NCBI RefSeq assembly: GCF_016907475.1
Contig: NZ_JAFBCA010000001.1
Span: forward strand, 248,001-312,000
Source of the DNA: Nocardioides cavernae
GTDB lineage: Bacteria; Actinomycetota; Actinomycetes; Propionibacteriales; Nocardioidaceae
DNA length: 64,000 bases
Direction: 5' to 3'
Part shown: piece after piece, positions 9,439-18,840 of the stretch
Position numbering within the stretch: position 1 is the stretch's first letter
How the letters are laid out: the number at the start of each line of letters is the position of its first letter
Notes under the pieces: generated by a model
The model's database searches: none
Told to the model about the DNA's origin: nothing
Seen by the model: only the letters and a program-made list of their open reading frames with translations
Program-made: the position numbers and the translations under genes

Positions 9439-11658
9439 TCAGTCGTTCTTGATCTCTTCGATCAGCTTGGCACCGAGCGTCTGGCTGAGCAGCGACTCGG
9501 TGTCGATGGCCGCGGAGTCGGCGTCGGGGTCGTCGGGGTCCACGTCGTCGTCGGCGGAGCGCACCGGGGCGGCCGGCTCGGCCGGTCCCCCCGCCCGGGC
9601 CGCCTCGAGCGCCTCACGGGCGGGAGCGGCGGAGACCGGCGGCGGGGCCGCGGGAGCCGACGGCGGAGCCGCGTCACCGGTCACCCAGGACGGCGGGCCG
9701 TCGGGTGCCTCCTGCGCCGGGGCGCCCGGAGGTCCGGCCGGCGGGGCGGCGGGGGCCGGGGGTGCGGAGTCGGTGGCCGCCTGGCGGATGACTGGCGCCT
9801 CCGCGGCCGCACCCGACGGGTCGACGATCGACTCGACGCGCCAGTCCATCCCGACGACGTCGATGGCGGCCTGGCGCAGGATCTCGTCGCAGCCGCCATT
9901 CACGAAGGAGTCGCGCGCACCGGCGTTGGCGAAGCCGACGGTCAGCCGCACGCCGTCGACGTCGACCACGTGGGCGTGCTGGGAGAGCACCATCCAGGCC
10001 AGGCGGCGACGGTTCTTGGTCTGCTCGAGGATGTCGGGCCACAGCCGGCGTACGTCGACCAGGCTGAGGCCGCCGCGGGGACCGGCGGGCTGTTCGGCGA
10101 CCGGCGCGTCGGGCCCGGCAGCGGCGGCCGGGGTCTGCACCGGCTCGGCGACGACGGGTGGCGCCTGCGGTGTCGCGGGCTGCAGCGGCCCCGACCCCGG
10201 CATCGGCGGGGGCGGCGGCGGACCGTCGTCGCGGGTGGGTGAGGCGGGCACGCCCGTGGGCGCCACCGGCATGGGCGGCGGCGGGACCGGCTCGTCGCCT
10301 CGCGGTGCGGCGTGCGGCGCTGACGACGGTGCTGCCTCGGGTGCCGGCTCGGGTGCCCCTTGGGGGGCAGCGGGGGGCGCGGAATGCGGAGGGGCTGCCG
10401 GCGCTCCGGACGGCGCCGGGGCCGCGGCCGGGGCGGCCGGTCGGGAAGGAGCGGAAGCAGGGGCTGCCGCGGCGGGCGTCGGGGCGCCGGTCACGTCCAT
10501 CCGGCGCTCGAGCCGCTCGAGACGGGCCATCACGCCGTCGGCGGTGTGGTCGGCGCCCGGGAGCAGCACGCGCGCGCAGAGCAGCTCGAGCAGCAGGCGC
10601 GGAGCGGTCGCTCCGCGCATCTCGGTGAGGCCGGCGGCCACGATGTCGGCGGCCCGGCTGAGCTCGATCGCACCGAAGCGCGCGGCCTGGGCCACGAGGC
10701 GCTCGCCGGCGTCCTCCGAGACGTCGATCAGCCCGGTCGCGGGGGCGTCGGGCACCGCGGTGACGATGACGAGGTCGCGCAGTCGGCGCAGCAGGTCCTC
10801 GGTGAAGCGACGCGGGTCCTGCCCGGTCTCGACGACCTTGTCGACGACCGAGAAGACGGCCGCCCCGTCGCGGGTCGCGAATGCCTCGACGACCTCGTCG
10901 AGGAGCGAGTCGGGCGTGAAGCCGAGGAGGTCGGTCGCCACCTTGTGGGTCACCCCGCCCGGACCGGCGCCACCGAGCAGCTGGTCGAGCACGGAGAGGG
11001 TGTCACGCGCCGACCCGGCTCCCGCACGCACGACGAGCGGCAGGGCGGCGGGCTCGATCGCCACGCCCTCCTCGCCGGCGAGCTGGGACAGGTAGTCGCT
11101 GAGCAGCCGCGGCGGGATCAGCCGGAAGGGGTAGTGGTGGGTGCGCGAGCGGATGGTCGGCAGCACCTTGTCGGGCTCGGTCGTGGCGAAGATGAACCGC
11201 AGGTGGGGCGGCGGCTCCTCGACCAGCTTGAGCAGGGCGTTGAAGCCCTGCGTCGTGACCATGTGGGCCTCGTCGATGATGTAGACCTTGTAGCGGTCGC
11301 GCACCGGGGAGAAGAACGCCTTCTCGCGGAGGTCGCGGGCATCGTCCACACCACCGTGGGACGCCGCGTCGATCTCGATGACGTCGATGGAGCCCGGGCC
11401 GCCGCGCGCGAGGTCGCGGCAGCTGTCGCACTCGCCGCAGGGATCGGAGATCGGGGCCTGCGCGCAGTTGAGCGCGCGGGCGAGGATGCGGGCCGAGGTG
11501 GTCTTGCCGCACCCGCGCGGGCCGGAGAAGAGGTAGGCGTGGTTGACGCGGTTGGCCGCCAGCGCCGCTCGCAACGGCTCGGTCACGTGGTCCTGCCCGA
11601 TGACCTCCTGGAAGGTCTCGGGCCGGTAGCGGCGATAGAGCGCGAGCGGTGACTCCAC
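9439..11658 (-). CDS. dnaX: DNA polymerase III subunit gamma/tau
   Basis: About 739 residues. The clamp-loader AAA+ domain comes first, with LYRRYRPETFQEVIGQ, Walker A GPRGCGKT, a zinc module with four Cys (CAQAP, CGECDSC), the DEAH-type Walker B IDEAH and an SRT/RSRTH sensor. Domain III follows. A ~250-residue Pro/Ala-rich linker then leads to a C-terminal domain (RRLWPDILEQTKNRRRLAWM) that should contact the polymerase. I chose the GTG at 11656-11658 (MESPLALYRRYRP) because homologues start there; the frame extends to 11718 without support. No slippery heptamer was searched for. Confidence 0.94.
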   Translation of the reverse strand: MESPLALYRRYRPETFQEVIGQDHVTEPLRAALAANRVNHAYLFSGPRGCGKTTSARILARALNCAQAPISDPCGECDSCRDLARGGPGSIDVIEIDAASHGGVDDARDLREKAFFSPVRDRYKVYIIDEAHMVTTQGFNALLKLVEEPPPHLRFIFATTEPDKVLPTIRSRTHHYPFRLIPPRLLSDYLSQLAGEEGVAIEPAALPLVVRAGAGSARDTLSVLDQLLGGAGPGGVTHKVATDLLGFTPDSLLDEVVEAFATRDGAAVFSVVDKVVETGQDPRRFTEDLLRRLRDLVIVTAVPDAPATGLIDVSEDAGERLVAQAARFGAIELSRAADIVAAGLTEMRGATAPRLLLELLCARVLLPGADHTADGVMARLERLERRMDVTGAPTPAAAAPASAPSRPAAPAAAPAPSGAPAAPPHSAPPAAPQGAPEPAPEAAPSSAPHAAPRGDEPVPPPPMPVAPTGVPASPTRDDGPPPPPPMPGSGPLQPATPQAPPVVAEPVQTPAAAAGPDAPVAEQPAGPRGGLSLVDVRRLWPDILEQTKNRRRLAWMVLSQHAHVVDVDGVRLTVGFANAGARDSFVNGGCDEILRQAAIDVVGMDWRVESIVDPSGAAAEAPVIRQAATDSAPPAPAAPPAGPPGAPAQEAPDGPPSWVTGDAAPPSAPAAPPPVSAAPAREALEAARAGGPAEPAAPVRSADDDVDPDDPDADSAAIDTESLLSQTLGAKLIEEIKND

Positions 11659-11737
11659 GTCGTGAACCCTAACCGTGCCCACCCACACCGACCACCGCGG
11701 GAGACCTGCTTCTGGCACGACCGGGCCCGGACATGCA

Positions 11738-11828
11738 AAGGCCCCCCACGCACCCGTCAGAGCTCACTTACCCTTGCTGCCTTCCGGCCCTGGGGGAATT
11801 GGGCGAGGTGACGCCGCGTGGGGGGTTG
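11738..11828 (-). ncRNA. ffs: Signal recognition particle RNA, small bacterial type
   Basis: Read on the minus strand the centre is CAGGGCCGGAAGGCAGCAAG, the conserved SRP-RNA tetraloop/asymmetric loop region bound by Ffh. The flanks close into a long stem: GCGTGGGGGG (from 11825 down) pairs with CCCCCCACGC (ending at 11742). Ends are approximate. It stands between dnaX and tRNA-Ser(GGA). Confidence 0.93.
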
Positions 11829-11922
11829 GCGGGGAGTCTAGGCGAGGCCCGCACGGCCACCCAAACCGAGGGCTCGGCGGGCGATTTCACCGGCCACCGG
11901 ACCGACCGGTACTCTCCTCGGC

Positions 11923-12008
11923 GGAGGTATCGCCTAGTGGCCTATGGCGCTCGCTTGGAAAGCGGGTTGGGTTAATAGCCCTCGGGGGTTCGAATCCCCC
12001 TACCTCCG
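11923..12008 (+). tRNA. tRNA-Ser(GGA)
   Basis: The acceptor stem GGAGGTA/TACCTCC pairs fully. The anticodon loop TTGGAAA gives GGA. A long variable arm is present and the T-loop is GGTTCGAATCC. CCA is encoded at 12009-12011. Confidence 0.96.
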
Positions 12009-12019
12009 CCACACACGTT

Positions 12020-12045
12020 GGCCCCGCACCTGCTGGTGCGGGGCC
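12020..12045 (+). terminator. Terminator hairpin after tRNA-Ser(GGA)
   Basis: GGCCCCGCACC pairs perfectly with GGTGCGGGGCC around a TGCT loop and is followed by TTCGTCGTGTT. Confidence 0.85.
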
Positions 12046-12090
12046 TTCGTCGTGTTCTGGGCGGAGCAGCGACGTACGACACGCACCCGA

Positions 12091-12140
12091 GCGGTGCCTC
12101 AGCCACCTTCCAGCGCCTGGAAATGTGGCTGGCGCACCGC
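12091..12140. terminator. Long interrupted hairpin downstream of the epimerase gene
   Basis: Three successive paired blocks (GCGGTGC/GCACCGC, AGCCAC/GTGGCT, TTCCAG/CTGGAA) form one long hairpin. It lies just after the end of the epimerase gene on the minus strand and would terminate the ESX/sugar-nucleotide operon. Confidence 0.6.
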
Positions 12141-12166
12141 CCGGAGCGGCGCCAGTCGTACGCCGG

Positions 12167-13468
12167 TCAGCGCAGCTTGGCCTGGAGGCCGTAGCGCCAC
12201 TCCTCGGAGATCAGCAGGCTCCCCTCGTCGAGCCGCCGCTCGACCGCGTCGACCAGCATGGCCGACGCCTTCTCGGGGTAGACCCGGTCCCACGACAGCT
12301 CGGCGCGGTGCTCGAAGACGTGGTGGATGACGCTGGTCATCAGGTCCTTGTCGATGGGCGGCGCGAGGAAGTTGCTGCCGGCGAGGAACGTCTCGGAGCG
12401 GTCCGACCCGAAGCGGAGGGTCACGCACGGCACCTCGAGGACGTTGGCCTCCTCGACGATGCTGCCTGAGTCGGTGACGATGACCGCGCACATGGACATC
12501 GCGGCGACGACGTCGAGGTAGCTGTCCCACACGGGCGTCGAGATGAGCGCGTCGCCGTAGCGCGCCTCGAGGTCCTCGAGCCACTGGCGGCGGCCGAAGT
12601 TGTCGATGGCGGACTCGGTGCCGAGAAGGCGGATGAACAGCACGTGGTGGCCCTGCTCGAGCAACGCCTCCATGGCGTCCATCAGGAGGTTGAAGCGGTC
12701 GCGGTTGGTGGTGTTCTCGCGGCGGTGGACGCAGAAGCGCAGGAAGGACCCGTCGCCCATCTGCGGGAACTTCTGCAGCACCTGGTTCTTGTCGCTGCCG
12801 GCGACGGCCTGCTCGAGCGCGTCGACGACCGAGTTGCCGACGACGTCGATCGCGGCAGGCGCGAAGCCCTCCTCGAGGAGGAACTCGCGGTTGAGCTCGA
12901 CGGGGGCGGCGTGCAGGTCGGAGCCCGCGTCGGCCACCCGGGTGTTGAACTGCTCCGGCGACGGCTCGCGGCTGCCCTTGGCCCAGCTGGCGCGGTCGAT
13001 CGACTGCTCGCGGAACGACGCCCAGTCGAGGTCCGCGCCCTGCTCGAGCCAGCCCTTGAGGACCTCCGGCTTCGGCGAGAGCGTGCGCAGCCCTGCCTCG
13101 ACGTGGACCAGCGCCTGCCGCTCGCCGAAGGTGGCGAGGGCGCCGGCCATGGCGGTGGTCGTGTCACCGTGCACGTAGGTGATCGGGAAGCCGCCGCGCT
13201 CGGCGAAGCCGCGGAGGTACAGCGCGAGCTTGGCGGTGATGCCGGAGACAAGGTCGTTGACGCCGCCGCGCACCTCGAGGTTGATGTCCTCACGGACACC
13301 GAACTCGTCGAGCATCGACTGCGAGAGGTTGTGGTCGTAGTGCTGGCCGGTGTGGCACAGCACGACGTCGTGGCCGCGGTCGCGCAGCTCGTGGTAGATC
13401 GGCGCCTGCTTGATGATGTCGGGCTTGGTGCCGACGACGACGATGTGCTGGCTGTTCTCGTGGGACAT
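12167..13468 (-). CDS. wecB: UDP-N-acetylglucosamine 2-epimerase (non-hydrolysing)
   Basis: A 433-residue WecB/MnaA-type enzyme that interconverts UDP-GlcNAc and UDP-ManNAc for cell-surface polysaccharide. Family motifs include GTKPDIIKQAPI at the N-terminus, HVEAGLRT, the HRREN segment (VHRRENTTNRDRF) and the nucleotide-binding TDSGSIVEEANVL. The ATG at 13466-13468 follows GAAGGAA; the open frame continues upstream as a shadow of manC. It is about 50-60 residues longer than the E. coli enzyme, with an insertion after HVEAGLRT (residues ~125-180). It is the last gene after manC in the run that begins with the ESX genes. Confidence 0.88.
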   Translation of the reverse strand: MSHENSQHIVVVGTKPDIIKQAPIYHELRDRGHDVVLCHTGQHYDHNLSQSMLDEFGVREDINLEVRGGVNDLVSGITAKLALYLRGFAERGGFPITYVHGDTTTAMAGALATFGERQALVHVEAGLRTLSPKPEVLKGWLEQGADLDWASFREQSIDRASWAKGSREPSPEQFNTRVADAGSDLHAAPVELNREFLLEEGFAPAAIDVVGNSVVDALEQAVAGSDKNQVLQKFPQMGDGSFLRFCVHRRENTTNRDRFNLLMDAMEALLEQGHHVLFIRLLGTESAIDNFGRRQWLEDLEARYGDALISTPVWDSYLDVVAAMSMCAVIVTDSGSIVEEANVLEVPCVTLRFGSDRSETFLAGSNFLAPPIDKDLMTSVIHHVFEHRAELSWDRVYPEKASAMLVDAVERRLDEGSLLISEEWRYGLQAKLR

Positions 13469-13515
13469 GGGTTCCTTCGGGTGGAGCGTGCTGGGTCGGG
13501 GATCCGGGGGACCGG

Positions 13516-14583
13516 TCAGAGGAGGTCCTCGCGGCTGCTGGCCGCGAGGAGCGAGCGCAGTCGCTCGAGGATGCCGGCGTCCAGGGCCTTCTGGCGGTCG
13601 AGCACGTAGACCGCGTCCTCGTGCGTGACCACGATCAGTCCCCGCGCGCCGAGCGTGACGACCGGACGGCCGTCCATGCTGGCGACGAGAGTGTCCTCGG
13701 CGTCGAGCTGGAGCGCGGGACCGATCGAGGTCACCCGCTGGTCCTGGAGCACCCGCTCGAGGCGGGGCCAGGTGCCCACGTCGGTCCACCCGAGCTGTCG
13801 CGGGACGACGAGGCACTCCATGCCGGCCCACATGAGCGGGTAGATCTCGTGGCCGCCGATGGCGGCCCCGCGATAGGCCCTCTCGGAGGTGGCGCCGCGC
13901 GCGTAGCGCTCGATCGACTCGAAGATGAGGGGCAGCGCGCTGCGGTAGGCCTCGCACGCCCGCCCGACACGAACGCCGTAGCAGGCGGTGTTCCAGTAGA
14001 GGTTGCCCGACTCCGCCAGCTCCTCGACGACGTCCTCGTCGGGCTTCTCGTGGAAGGAGTCGATCACCTGCACGGCGTCGTCGGAGCCCTTGGTGTGGAT
14101 GTAGCCCAGGCTCGGGTCGAAACGGGTCGGCTCCGCACCGAGGACCACCATGGACCCGGGCGTGCTGTGGAGCTGCTCGAGCATGTCGCGCGACGCCTCG
14201 TTGAAGGCGTCCTCCTCGGTGATGAGGTGGTCCGAGGGGGCAATCAGCGCGGGCGCGTTGCCGTACTTGTGCGACAGCGTGGCGATGCTGAGGGCGAACG
14301 CCGTCGCGGGTCCCGCCGGTTCCTCCTCGAGGATCAGGTTCTCCGGCGGCACCGGGCCGAGGGTCGCGCGGGCCGCGTCGGCGAAGCGGGCACGCGTCGA
14401 GACGTGGATGCGGCTGGGGTCCACGATCTCGCTGAGTCGCTCGATGGTGCCGGTGAGCAGCGGGCGGTCGCGCACGACGGGCTGGAACTGCTTGGGGGCC
14501 CGGTCGCGGCTGATCGGCCACAGGCGCGAGCCCTGGCCTCCGGCCAGGATGACGGCGACGGGCTCGTCCGAGGTGTCAGGCAT
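13516..14583 (-). CDS. manC: Mannose-1-phosphate guanylyltransferase
   Basis: A 355-residue nucleotidyltransferase with the signature VILAGGQGSRLWPISR then APKQF. It also has EPAGPATA and the product-site segments SLGYIHTKG and FHEKPDED. It makes GDP-mannose from GTP and mannose-1-phosphate for mannosylated lipids, glycans or glycoproteins. The C-terminal isomerase domain of bifunctional enzymes is absent. It lies between mycP and the epimerase gene on the same strand (spacings 32 and 47 bases). Sugar-nucleotide genes joined to an ESX operon suggest shared transcription, not necessarily shared function. Confidence 0.9.
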   Translation of the reverse strand: MPDTSDEPVAVILAGGQGSRLWPISRDRAPKQFQPVVRDRPLLTGTIERLSEIVDPSRIHVSTRARFADAARATLGPVPPENLILEEEPAGPATAFALSIATLSHKYGNAPALIAPSDHLITEEDAFNEASRDMLEQLHSTPGSMVVLGAEPTRFDPSLGYIHTKGSDDAVQVIDSFHEKPDEDVVEELAESGNLYWNTACYGVRVGRACEAYRSALPLIFESIERYARGATSERAYRGAAIGGHEIYPLMWAGMECLVVPRQLGWTDVGTWPRLERVLQDQRVTSIGPALQLDAEDTLVASMDGRPVVTLGARGLIVVTHEDAVYVLDRQKALDAGILERLRSLLAASSREDLL

Positions 14584-14615
14584 GGCCTGATTCCATCATG
14601 GACCCCCCACCGGTC

Positions 14616-15881
14616 TCACCGTCGCAGCAACGGGCGCAGCATGAAGGTGAGCGCGAGGAGCGATCCGGCGACGAGCCCCGACCACAGGAGGATCGCGCGG
14701 GGGGTGCCGAACAGGTCGATGCGCTGGGGTGCGGGCGGTGCCTGGGCGTCGGCACGGACCTCCTGGACGGTGGTCTCCACCTTGCCCTTGCGACCCGGCT
14801 TGATCTCCCGGGTGAGCGCGTCGTGCACCTGCACGACACCCGCCCCGGTCCAGGGGTTCGTCGCCTTGCCGTCCGGGCCCTCGGGAGCACCCGCTCCCTC
14901 GGTGGTCGCCTGCAGCCGGGCGACCAGCTGCTGGGGGGTCTCGCGCGGGAAACGCTCCTTGAGCAGGGCCATGACCCCGCTGACCTCGGCGCTCGACCAC
15001 GACGTCGCGACCTGGTCGACGACGCAGACCTGACCGGTGGCGTTGGCCGAGATCGCGCCCAGCGTCGGGGCCGCGACGTCCGTGTCCAGGTTGGGTACGA
15101 CGTAGGTGCTGGGGCTCTCGTCGCCGGGCGGGGTCGCGCTGACCGCGAGCACGCCGGGATAGTCGGCCGGGAAGACGTCGGCGTCGTTGTCGGGGGTGCC
15201 CGCGAAGCCGGAGTCGGCGGTGCCGACCGGGACGTTGCCCGCGGCGGCCACCACCACGACCCCGAGGTCCACGAGCCGCGCGACCGCCGCCTCGAGCTCC
15301 GGGTCGGGCTGACGGACGGCGAGGGAGATGTTGACGATGTCGAACTGCTGCTGCGGCTGCGCCCGGATGACGGCGTCGATGCCCGCAGCGATGCCGGCGG
15401 ACGTCAGCGGCCGCTCCCCCTGCGTGGTGTCGGCGTCGTCGGCGTCGTAGACCTTGACGTCGAAGACCTGGGCGTCGGGCGCGACGCCGCGGGGCCCGGC
15501 GATGAGCCCGGCGACGATCGTGCCGTGGCCGGAGAGGCGGGTGTTGGGGTTGACGCCCGCGATGGCCGTCCCGCCGGCGATGTCGAGCCCCTCGATGCCG
15601 ACCATCCCGCTGTCGATGACGGCGATCTTCACACCCCGACCGGTGGCGAGCTCCTGCGCCTGCTCGACGTGCATCCGCTCGAAGGCGAGGTTGTCCTTGG
15701 TGTGGGTGTCGGCCAGCCGCTCGGAGTCAGGCACCTCCGACTCGAGGCAGGGGGCGTCGTGGTCGGCGGCGGCGGGCGGCGCCCCGAGCGGCACCACCGA
15801 GGCGGCGAGCAGGCCGGCGGCGAGCGTCGTACGCACGGGCGGGAGGCGCAGCAGGCGACGACCCGTCGATGGTGCAGCCAT
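14616..15881 (-). CDS. mycP: Type VII secretion subtilisin-like protease (mycosin)
   Basis: A 421-residue protein: signal peptide (residues ~1-38, ending APPAAA), S8 protease domain, then a C-terminal transmembrane helix (IDLFGTPRAILLWSGLVAGSLLALTF). The triad is Asp90 (AVIDSG), His119 (SGHGT) and Ser294 (ATSWSSAEVSG); oxyanion Asn216 is in AAAGN. The serine block differs from the usual GTSxAAPxVSG: the Gly before Thr-Ser is Ala and the following Pro is missing. Mycosins are anchored at the outer face of the ESX complex and are needed for secretion. The ATG overlaps the eccB stop (ATGA), so the pair is coupled. Confidence 0.92.
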   Translation of the reverse strand: MAAPSTGRRLLRLPPVRTTLAAGLLAASVVPLGAPPAAADHDAPCLESEVPDSERLADTHTKDNLAFERMHVEQAQELATGRGVKIAVIDSGMVGIEGLDIAGGTAIAGVNPNTRLSGHGTIVAGLIAGPRGVAPDAQVFDVKVYDADDADTTQGERPLTSAGIAAGIDAVIRAQPQQQFDIVNISLAVRQPDPELEAAVARLVDLGVVVVAAAGNVPVGTADSGFAGTPDNDADVFPADYPGVLAVSATPPGDESPSTYVVPNLDTDVAAPTLGAISANATGQVCVVDQVATSWSSAEVSGVMALLKERFPRETPQQLVARLQATTEGAGAPEGPDGKATNPWTGAGVVQVHDALTREIKPGRKGKVETTVQEVRADAQAPPAPQRIDLFGTPRAILLWSGLVAGSLLALTFMLRPLLRR

Positions 15882-17305
15882 CAGCCGGCGTCCGCGGCCG
15901 CGTCGTCCGCCGGCGGGGCGTCCTCGGGGACCCGGCGCGCGCTGTTGGTCGAGAGCTGCACGCCCGGCTGGAAGAACTCCAGCCACGCGCTCGGCACCAG
16001 CGGCGGTTCGACGTCGCCGTAGCCGAGGAAGTCGGGCACCTCCGATCCGACCAGCTCGTACTTCTCGCCCTTGGGGTCGATGACGTAGCGGGTGCCGGCG
16101 TCGGCGGCCTCGCCCGAGCCGGAGAGCACGTAGGCCCCGGCGCTCGGCTCGACGTCGACCGCATGGCGACCGGGGCGCACGTCGTCGCGGTAGGGGTCCG
16201 CCGCGCCGGTCGGGTTGGTCGCGAGGCTGAACGTGGCGTCGGCACCGGTCGCGGGGTGGAGCACCGCGCAGAGCGCACCGTTGGTGATCGGCTGCAGAAC
16301 GTCGCTGGGCCACTCCGCGGGCGTGTTGGGGTCTCCGAAGGACGCCGAGAGGTCGCCCTGGAGCTCCTGCGCCGGCTGCTCGACGACGCCGTAGACCATG
16401 CCCGCGAAGTCGCTGAGCCGCTCGGGCTTCTCGTCGCCGAGGAGGTAGTAGGACCCGCTGCTGGAGAGGAGCAGGTCGCCGATGCGGTACTGCGAGAGGT
16501 CGGTGCCCGTGCTGCCGTAGGGCACGGGCTCCCCGGGCCGGGTGACCCCGAAGGACGCCTTCTCGAGGGGCTCGCCGAGCCGGAACAGGTTCAGCCAGTC
16601 GGGGTCGACCTCGGTGGCCGACGCACCAAACCCGAGCCGGTCACCCAGCGTCGAGGACTGCGTCTCGTCCTCGGGCATGGGGAAGCGGTAGGCACTGCCC
16701 TGCTTGCTCCCGACAGCCGGCGCGGTCGCGATCAGCCAGGTCGTGCCCTCGCTGCTCACCAGGAAGCCGGACCCTGCCAGGTCCTCGACGGTGGGCGTGC
16801 GCTGCACCGCGACCTTGATGCCGACCCCGTCGCCCGTGCAGGCGGTCCAGCCGTCGTTGACCAGCTCGGACGCCGAGGGGAGGCTGGCGGGTGCGGCGTC
16901 GATGCCGAGGTCCTCACCGAGCTGGACGGTGCGGATGTACTTGTCGCGGACGGTGAAGGGCGTGAGCTCGTCCTGCCCGAGCAGCAGCTGGGCCGAGACG
17001 TAGTTGGGCACCCGCTGGAGCAGCGGGTCGTCACCGCCGCGCAGGACGACGTACTGCTCGCCCGTGTCCTTGGAGATCACGAAGCTGCCCTCGTCGAGCC
17101 ACTGCGCGGGCGGGCGCCCGAGCAGGAAGCCCGCGATCGCGGCTCCAGCGAGCAGGAGGACGGACAGGGCGACGCCGCCGATCAGCACGCGGCCGGGTTT
17201 CACCGGCTCCACCTCGCGGCCGCCAGGGGCGCCGGAGACGAAGGCGGTGACGAGGCGGCGTCGGCTGAAGGCGTGGGCCTCGACGAGGTCCTTCTTGGTG
17301 GCCAT
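15881..17305 (-). CDS. eccB: Type VII secretion protein EccB
   Basis: A 474-residue protein with a short cytoplasmic N-terminus (MATKKDLVEAHAFSRRRLV) and one transmembrane helix around residues 40-65 (LIGGVALSVLLLAGAAIAGFL). The large periplasmic domain follows, with a Cys pair (WTACTGDG, GALCAVL). This is the standard EccB layout and length. EccB is a core membrane component of the ESX translocon. It sits three bases after eccD and overlaps mycP. Confidence 0.94.
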   Translation of the reverse strand: MATKKDLVEAHAFSRRRLVTAFVSGAPGGREVEPVKPGRVLIGGVALSVLLLAGAAIAGFLLGRPPAQWLDEGSFVISKDTGEQYVVLRGGDDPLLQRVPNYVSAQLLLGQDELTPFTVRDKYIRTVQLGEDLGIDAAPASLPSASELVNDGWTACTGDGVGIKVAVQRTPTVEDLAGSGFLVSSEGTTWLIATAPAVGSKQGSAYRFPMPEDETQSSTLGDRLGFGASATEVDPDWLNLFRLGEPLEKASFGVTRPGEPVPYGSTGTDLSQYRIGDLLLSSSGSYYLLGDEKPERLSDFAGMVYGVVEQPAQELQGDLSASFGDPNTPAEWPSDVLQPITNGALCAVLHPATGADATFSLATNPTGAADPYRDDVRPGRHAVDVEPSAGAYVLSGSGEAADAGTRYVIDPKGEKYELVGSEVPDFLGYGDVEPPLVPSAWLEFFQPGVQLSTNSARRVPEDAPPADDAAADAG

Positions 17306-17308
17306 CGA

Positions 17309-18691
17309 TCAGCCCGCCACCGCGGAGACGAAGCCGGCCGCGAGGACCATCAGCGGGAGCAGCGCGAGCAGGGTCATCGTCTCGACGACGTCGCCCATGC
17401 GGCCGCGGCGCACCGATGGCGAGGCTGGCACGAGGGTGAGCGCGAGCAGGACGGCACCGATGCCGGCGAGGCCGATGGCGGCGCCGGCGCGCCAGCCGTC
17501 GTGGATGAGCAGCATCGACAGGGCCACCGAGACCAGGCCGAGGATGCCGGAGACGAGGCCGGCGAGCACCTCCGAGCCGGTGCGGTACTGGCGGGTGCGG
17601 AACATGACGGCCAGGCAGCACACGGCCGCCAGGATCGTGCCGTAGACGCCGCGCCCGACGGCGAACGGCGCGAGCAGGACGAGCAGGGTGCCGACCGAGG
17701 CGGAGACCGCGAGCAGGATCTCGTGGCCGACGCGCGCGTCGTCGGCGACCTCGTCCGGGTCGATCTCGTCGGGGTCGGCGGTGATGTCGTGGAGCGAGTA
17801 GAGCTGGTCGACGCTCGTGCCGGTCACCCCGAGGGCGAGCCACGGGAAGATGCTGCCGGCCAGGACGACCAGGGTGAGCAGGACGACGAAGACCGTGGAC
17901 GGCTCGAGCGAGAACACCCGGATGAGCATCGAGCCCGCGACGACCACCCCGCCGACCACGACGGCCGGGATGACGAGCGCACGGCCGCCCTGGAGGCCGA
18001 CCACGGCGACCAGCCCGACGGCGAGGACGCCGAGCCCGGCGAAGAGGAGGGCGTCGGCGAAGAACGCGTCGTCCAGAGGCCAGCTCCAGGCCGGCAGGTC
18101 ACCGGGCGCGAGCAGCAGCCCGGCGACCGCGGCGTAGAGGGCGGCGAGCAGCGAGACGACGACCCCGGCCTCGGGCTCGCCCTGCGCGCGGGTCAGCACG
18201 ATGCCGCCGACGACCAGGAGTCCGGCGATCACGGCCGCGGCGACGCCGCCCAGCACGCTCTCGCCGAGAAGGAGGAGGGCCAGCGCGCCGAGGCCGAGCA
18301 GGATGCTGCCCGCGCCCAGCGCCGTACGTCGTCCGGCCGCCGGCTCCCACGGCTTGAGCTCGTTCTCGACGACGTCGGCCATCGCCTCGACGACGTCGTC
18401 GTAGACACGCGGGGCCTTGTCGTCGACGCCGGCGGTGACGGTGAGGAGGCCGCCGTCCTCGATGCCCTGCATCGTCAGACCGGCGTTGTTGACCAGGATC
18501 CGGCCCTCCTGGGTCACCAGGCGGTAGCCGCCGTAGACGGTGGAGGCGTCGAGCAGGCCGACCGAGCGGGCGAGCTCCGGCACGAGCTCGGCGACCGGGA
18601 TCGAGCCCGGCAGCACGAGATCGACCCGGCGAGATCCCGAGGCGATGGTCACCCGGACCAGGCCTGAGGCGACCGAGGACCCCTGACTCAT
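17309..18691 (-). CDS. eccD: Type VII secretion integral membrane protein EccD
   Basis: About 460 residues with an N-terminal ubiquitin-like domain (VRVTIASGSRRVDLVLPG to GLLTVTAG) and then about eleven transmembrane segments, the hallmark of EccD. It forms the channel-like membrane core of the ESX complex. The start MSQGSSVASGLVRV at 18689-18691 was chosen because it fits the domain start and follows AGGGGGAAA. It is the first gene after the hairpin that follows the WXG100 pair. Confidence 0.92.
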   Translation of the reverse strand: MSQGSSVASGLVRVTIASGSRRVDLVLPGSIPVAELVPELARSVGLLDASTVYGGYRLVTQEGRILVNNAGLTMQGIEDGGLLTVTAGVDDKAPRVYDDVVEAMADVVENELKPWEPAAGRRTALGAGSILLGLGALALLLLGESVLGGVAAAVIAGLLVVGGIVLTRAQGEPEAGVVVSLLAALYAAVAGLLLAPGDLPAWSWPLDDAFFADALLFAGLGVLAVGLVAVVGLQGGRALVIPAVVVGGVVVAGSMLIRVFSLEPSTVFVVLLTLVVLAGSIFPWLALGVTGTSVDQLYSLHDITADPDEIDPDEVADDARVGHEILLAVSASVGTLLVLLAPFAVGRGVYGTILAAVCCLAVMFRTRQYRTGSEVLAGLVSGILGLVSVALSMLLIHDGWRAGAAIGLAGIGAVLLALTLVPASPSVRRGRMGDVVETMTLLALLPLMVLAAGFVSAVAG

Positions 18692-18789
18692 TGGTGTTTC
18701 CCCCTGATTGTCCTTGCACCTGCGTCGGCCGAGGGGCCGGAGCACTGAACGGGGAGCAGCCTAGGCGAAAGCCGCTCGCGAAAATGCCA

Positions 18790-18825
18790 CGAGGCCGGAC
18801 GTCCCCGGAGGGACGACCGGCCTCG
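18790..18825 (-). terminator. Hairpin between the WXG100 pair and eccD
   Basis: CGAGGCCGG pairs with CCGGCCTCG, and the inner CGTCCC pairs with GGGACG. Placed between esx and eccD on the transcribed strand, it probably gives partial termination. That would let the substrates be made in excess over the membrane components. Confidence 0.7.
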
Positions 18826-18840
18826 TACGGTGTGCGGTGC

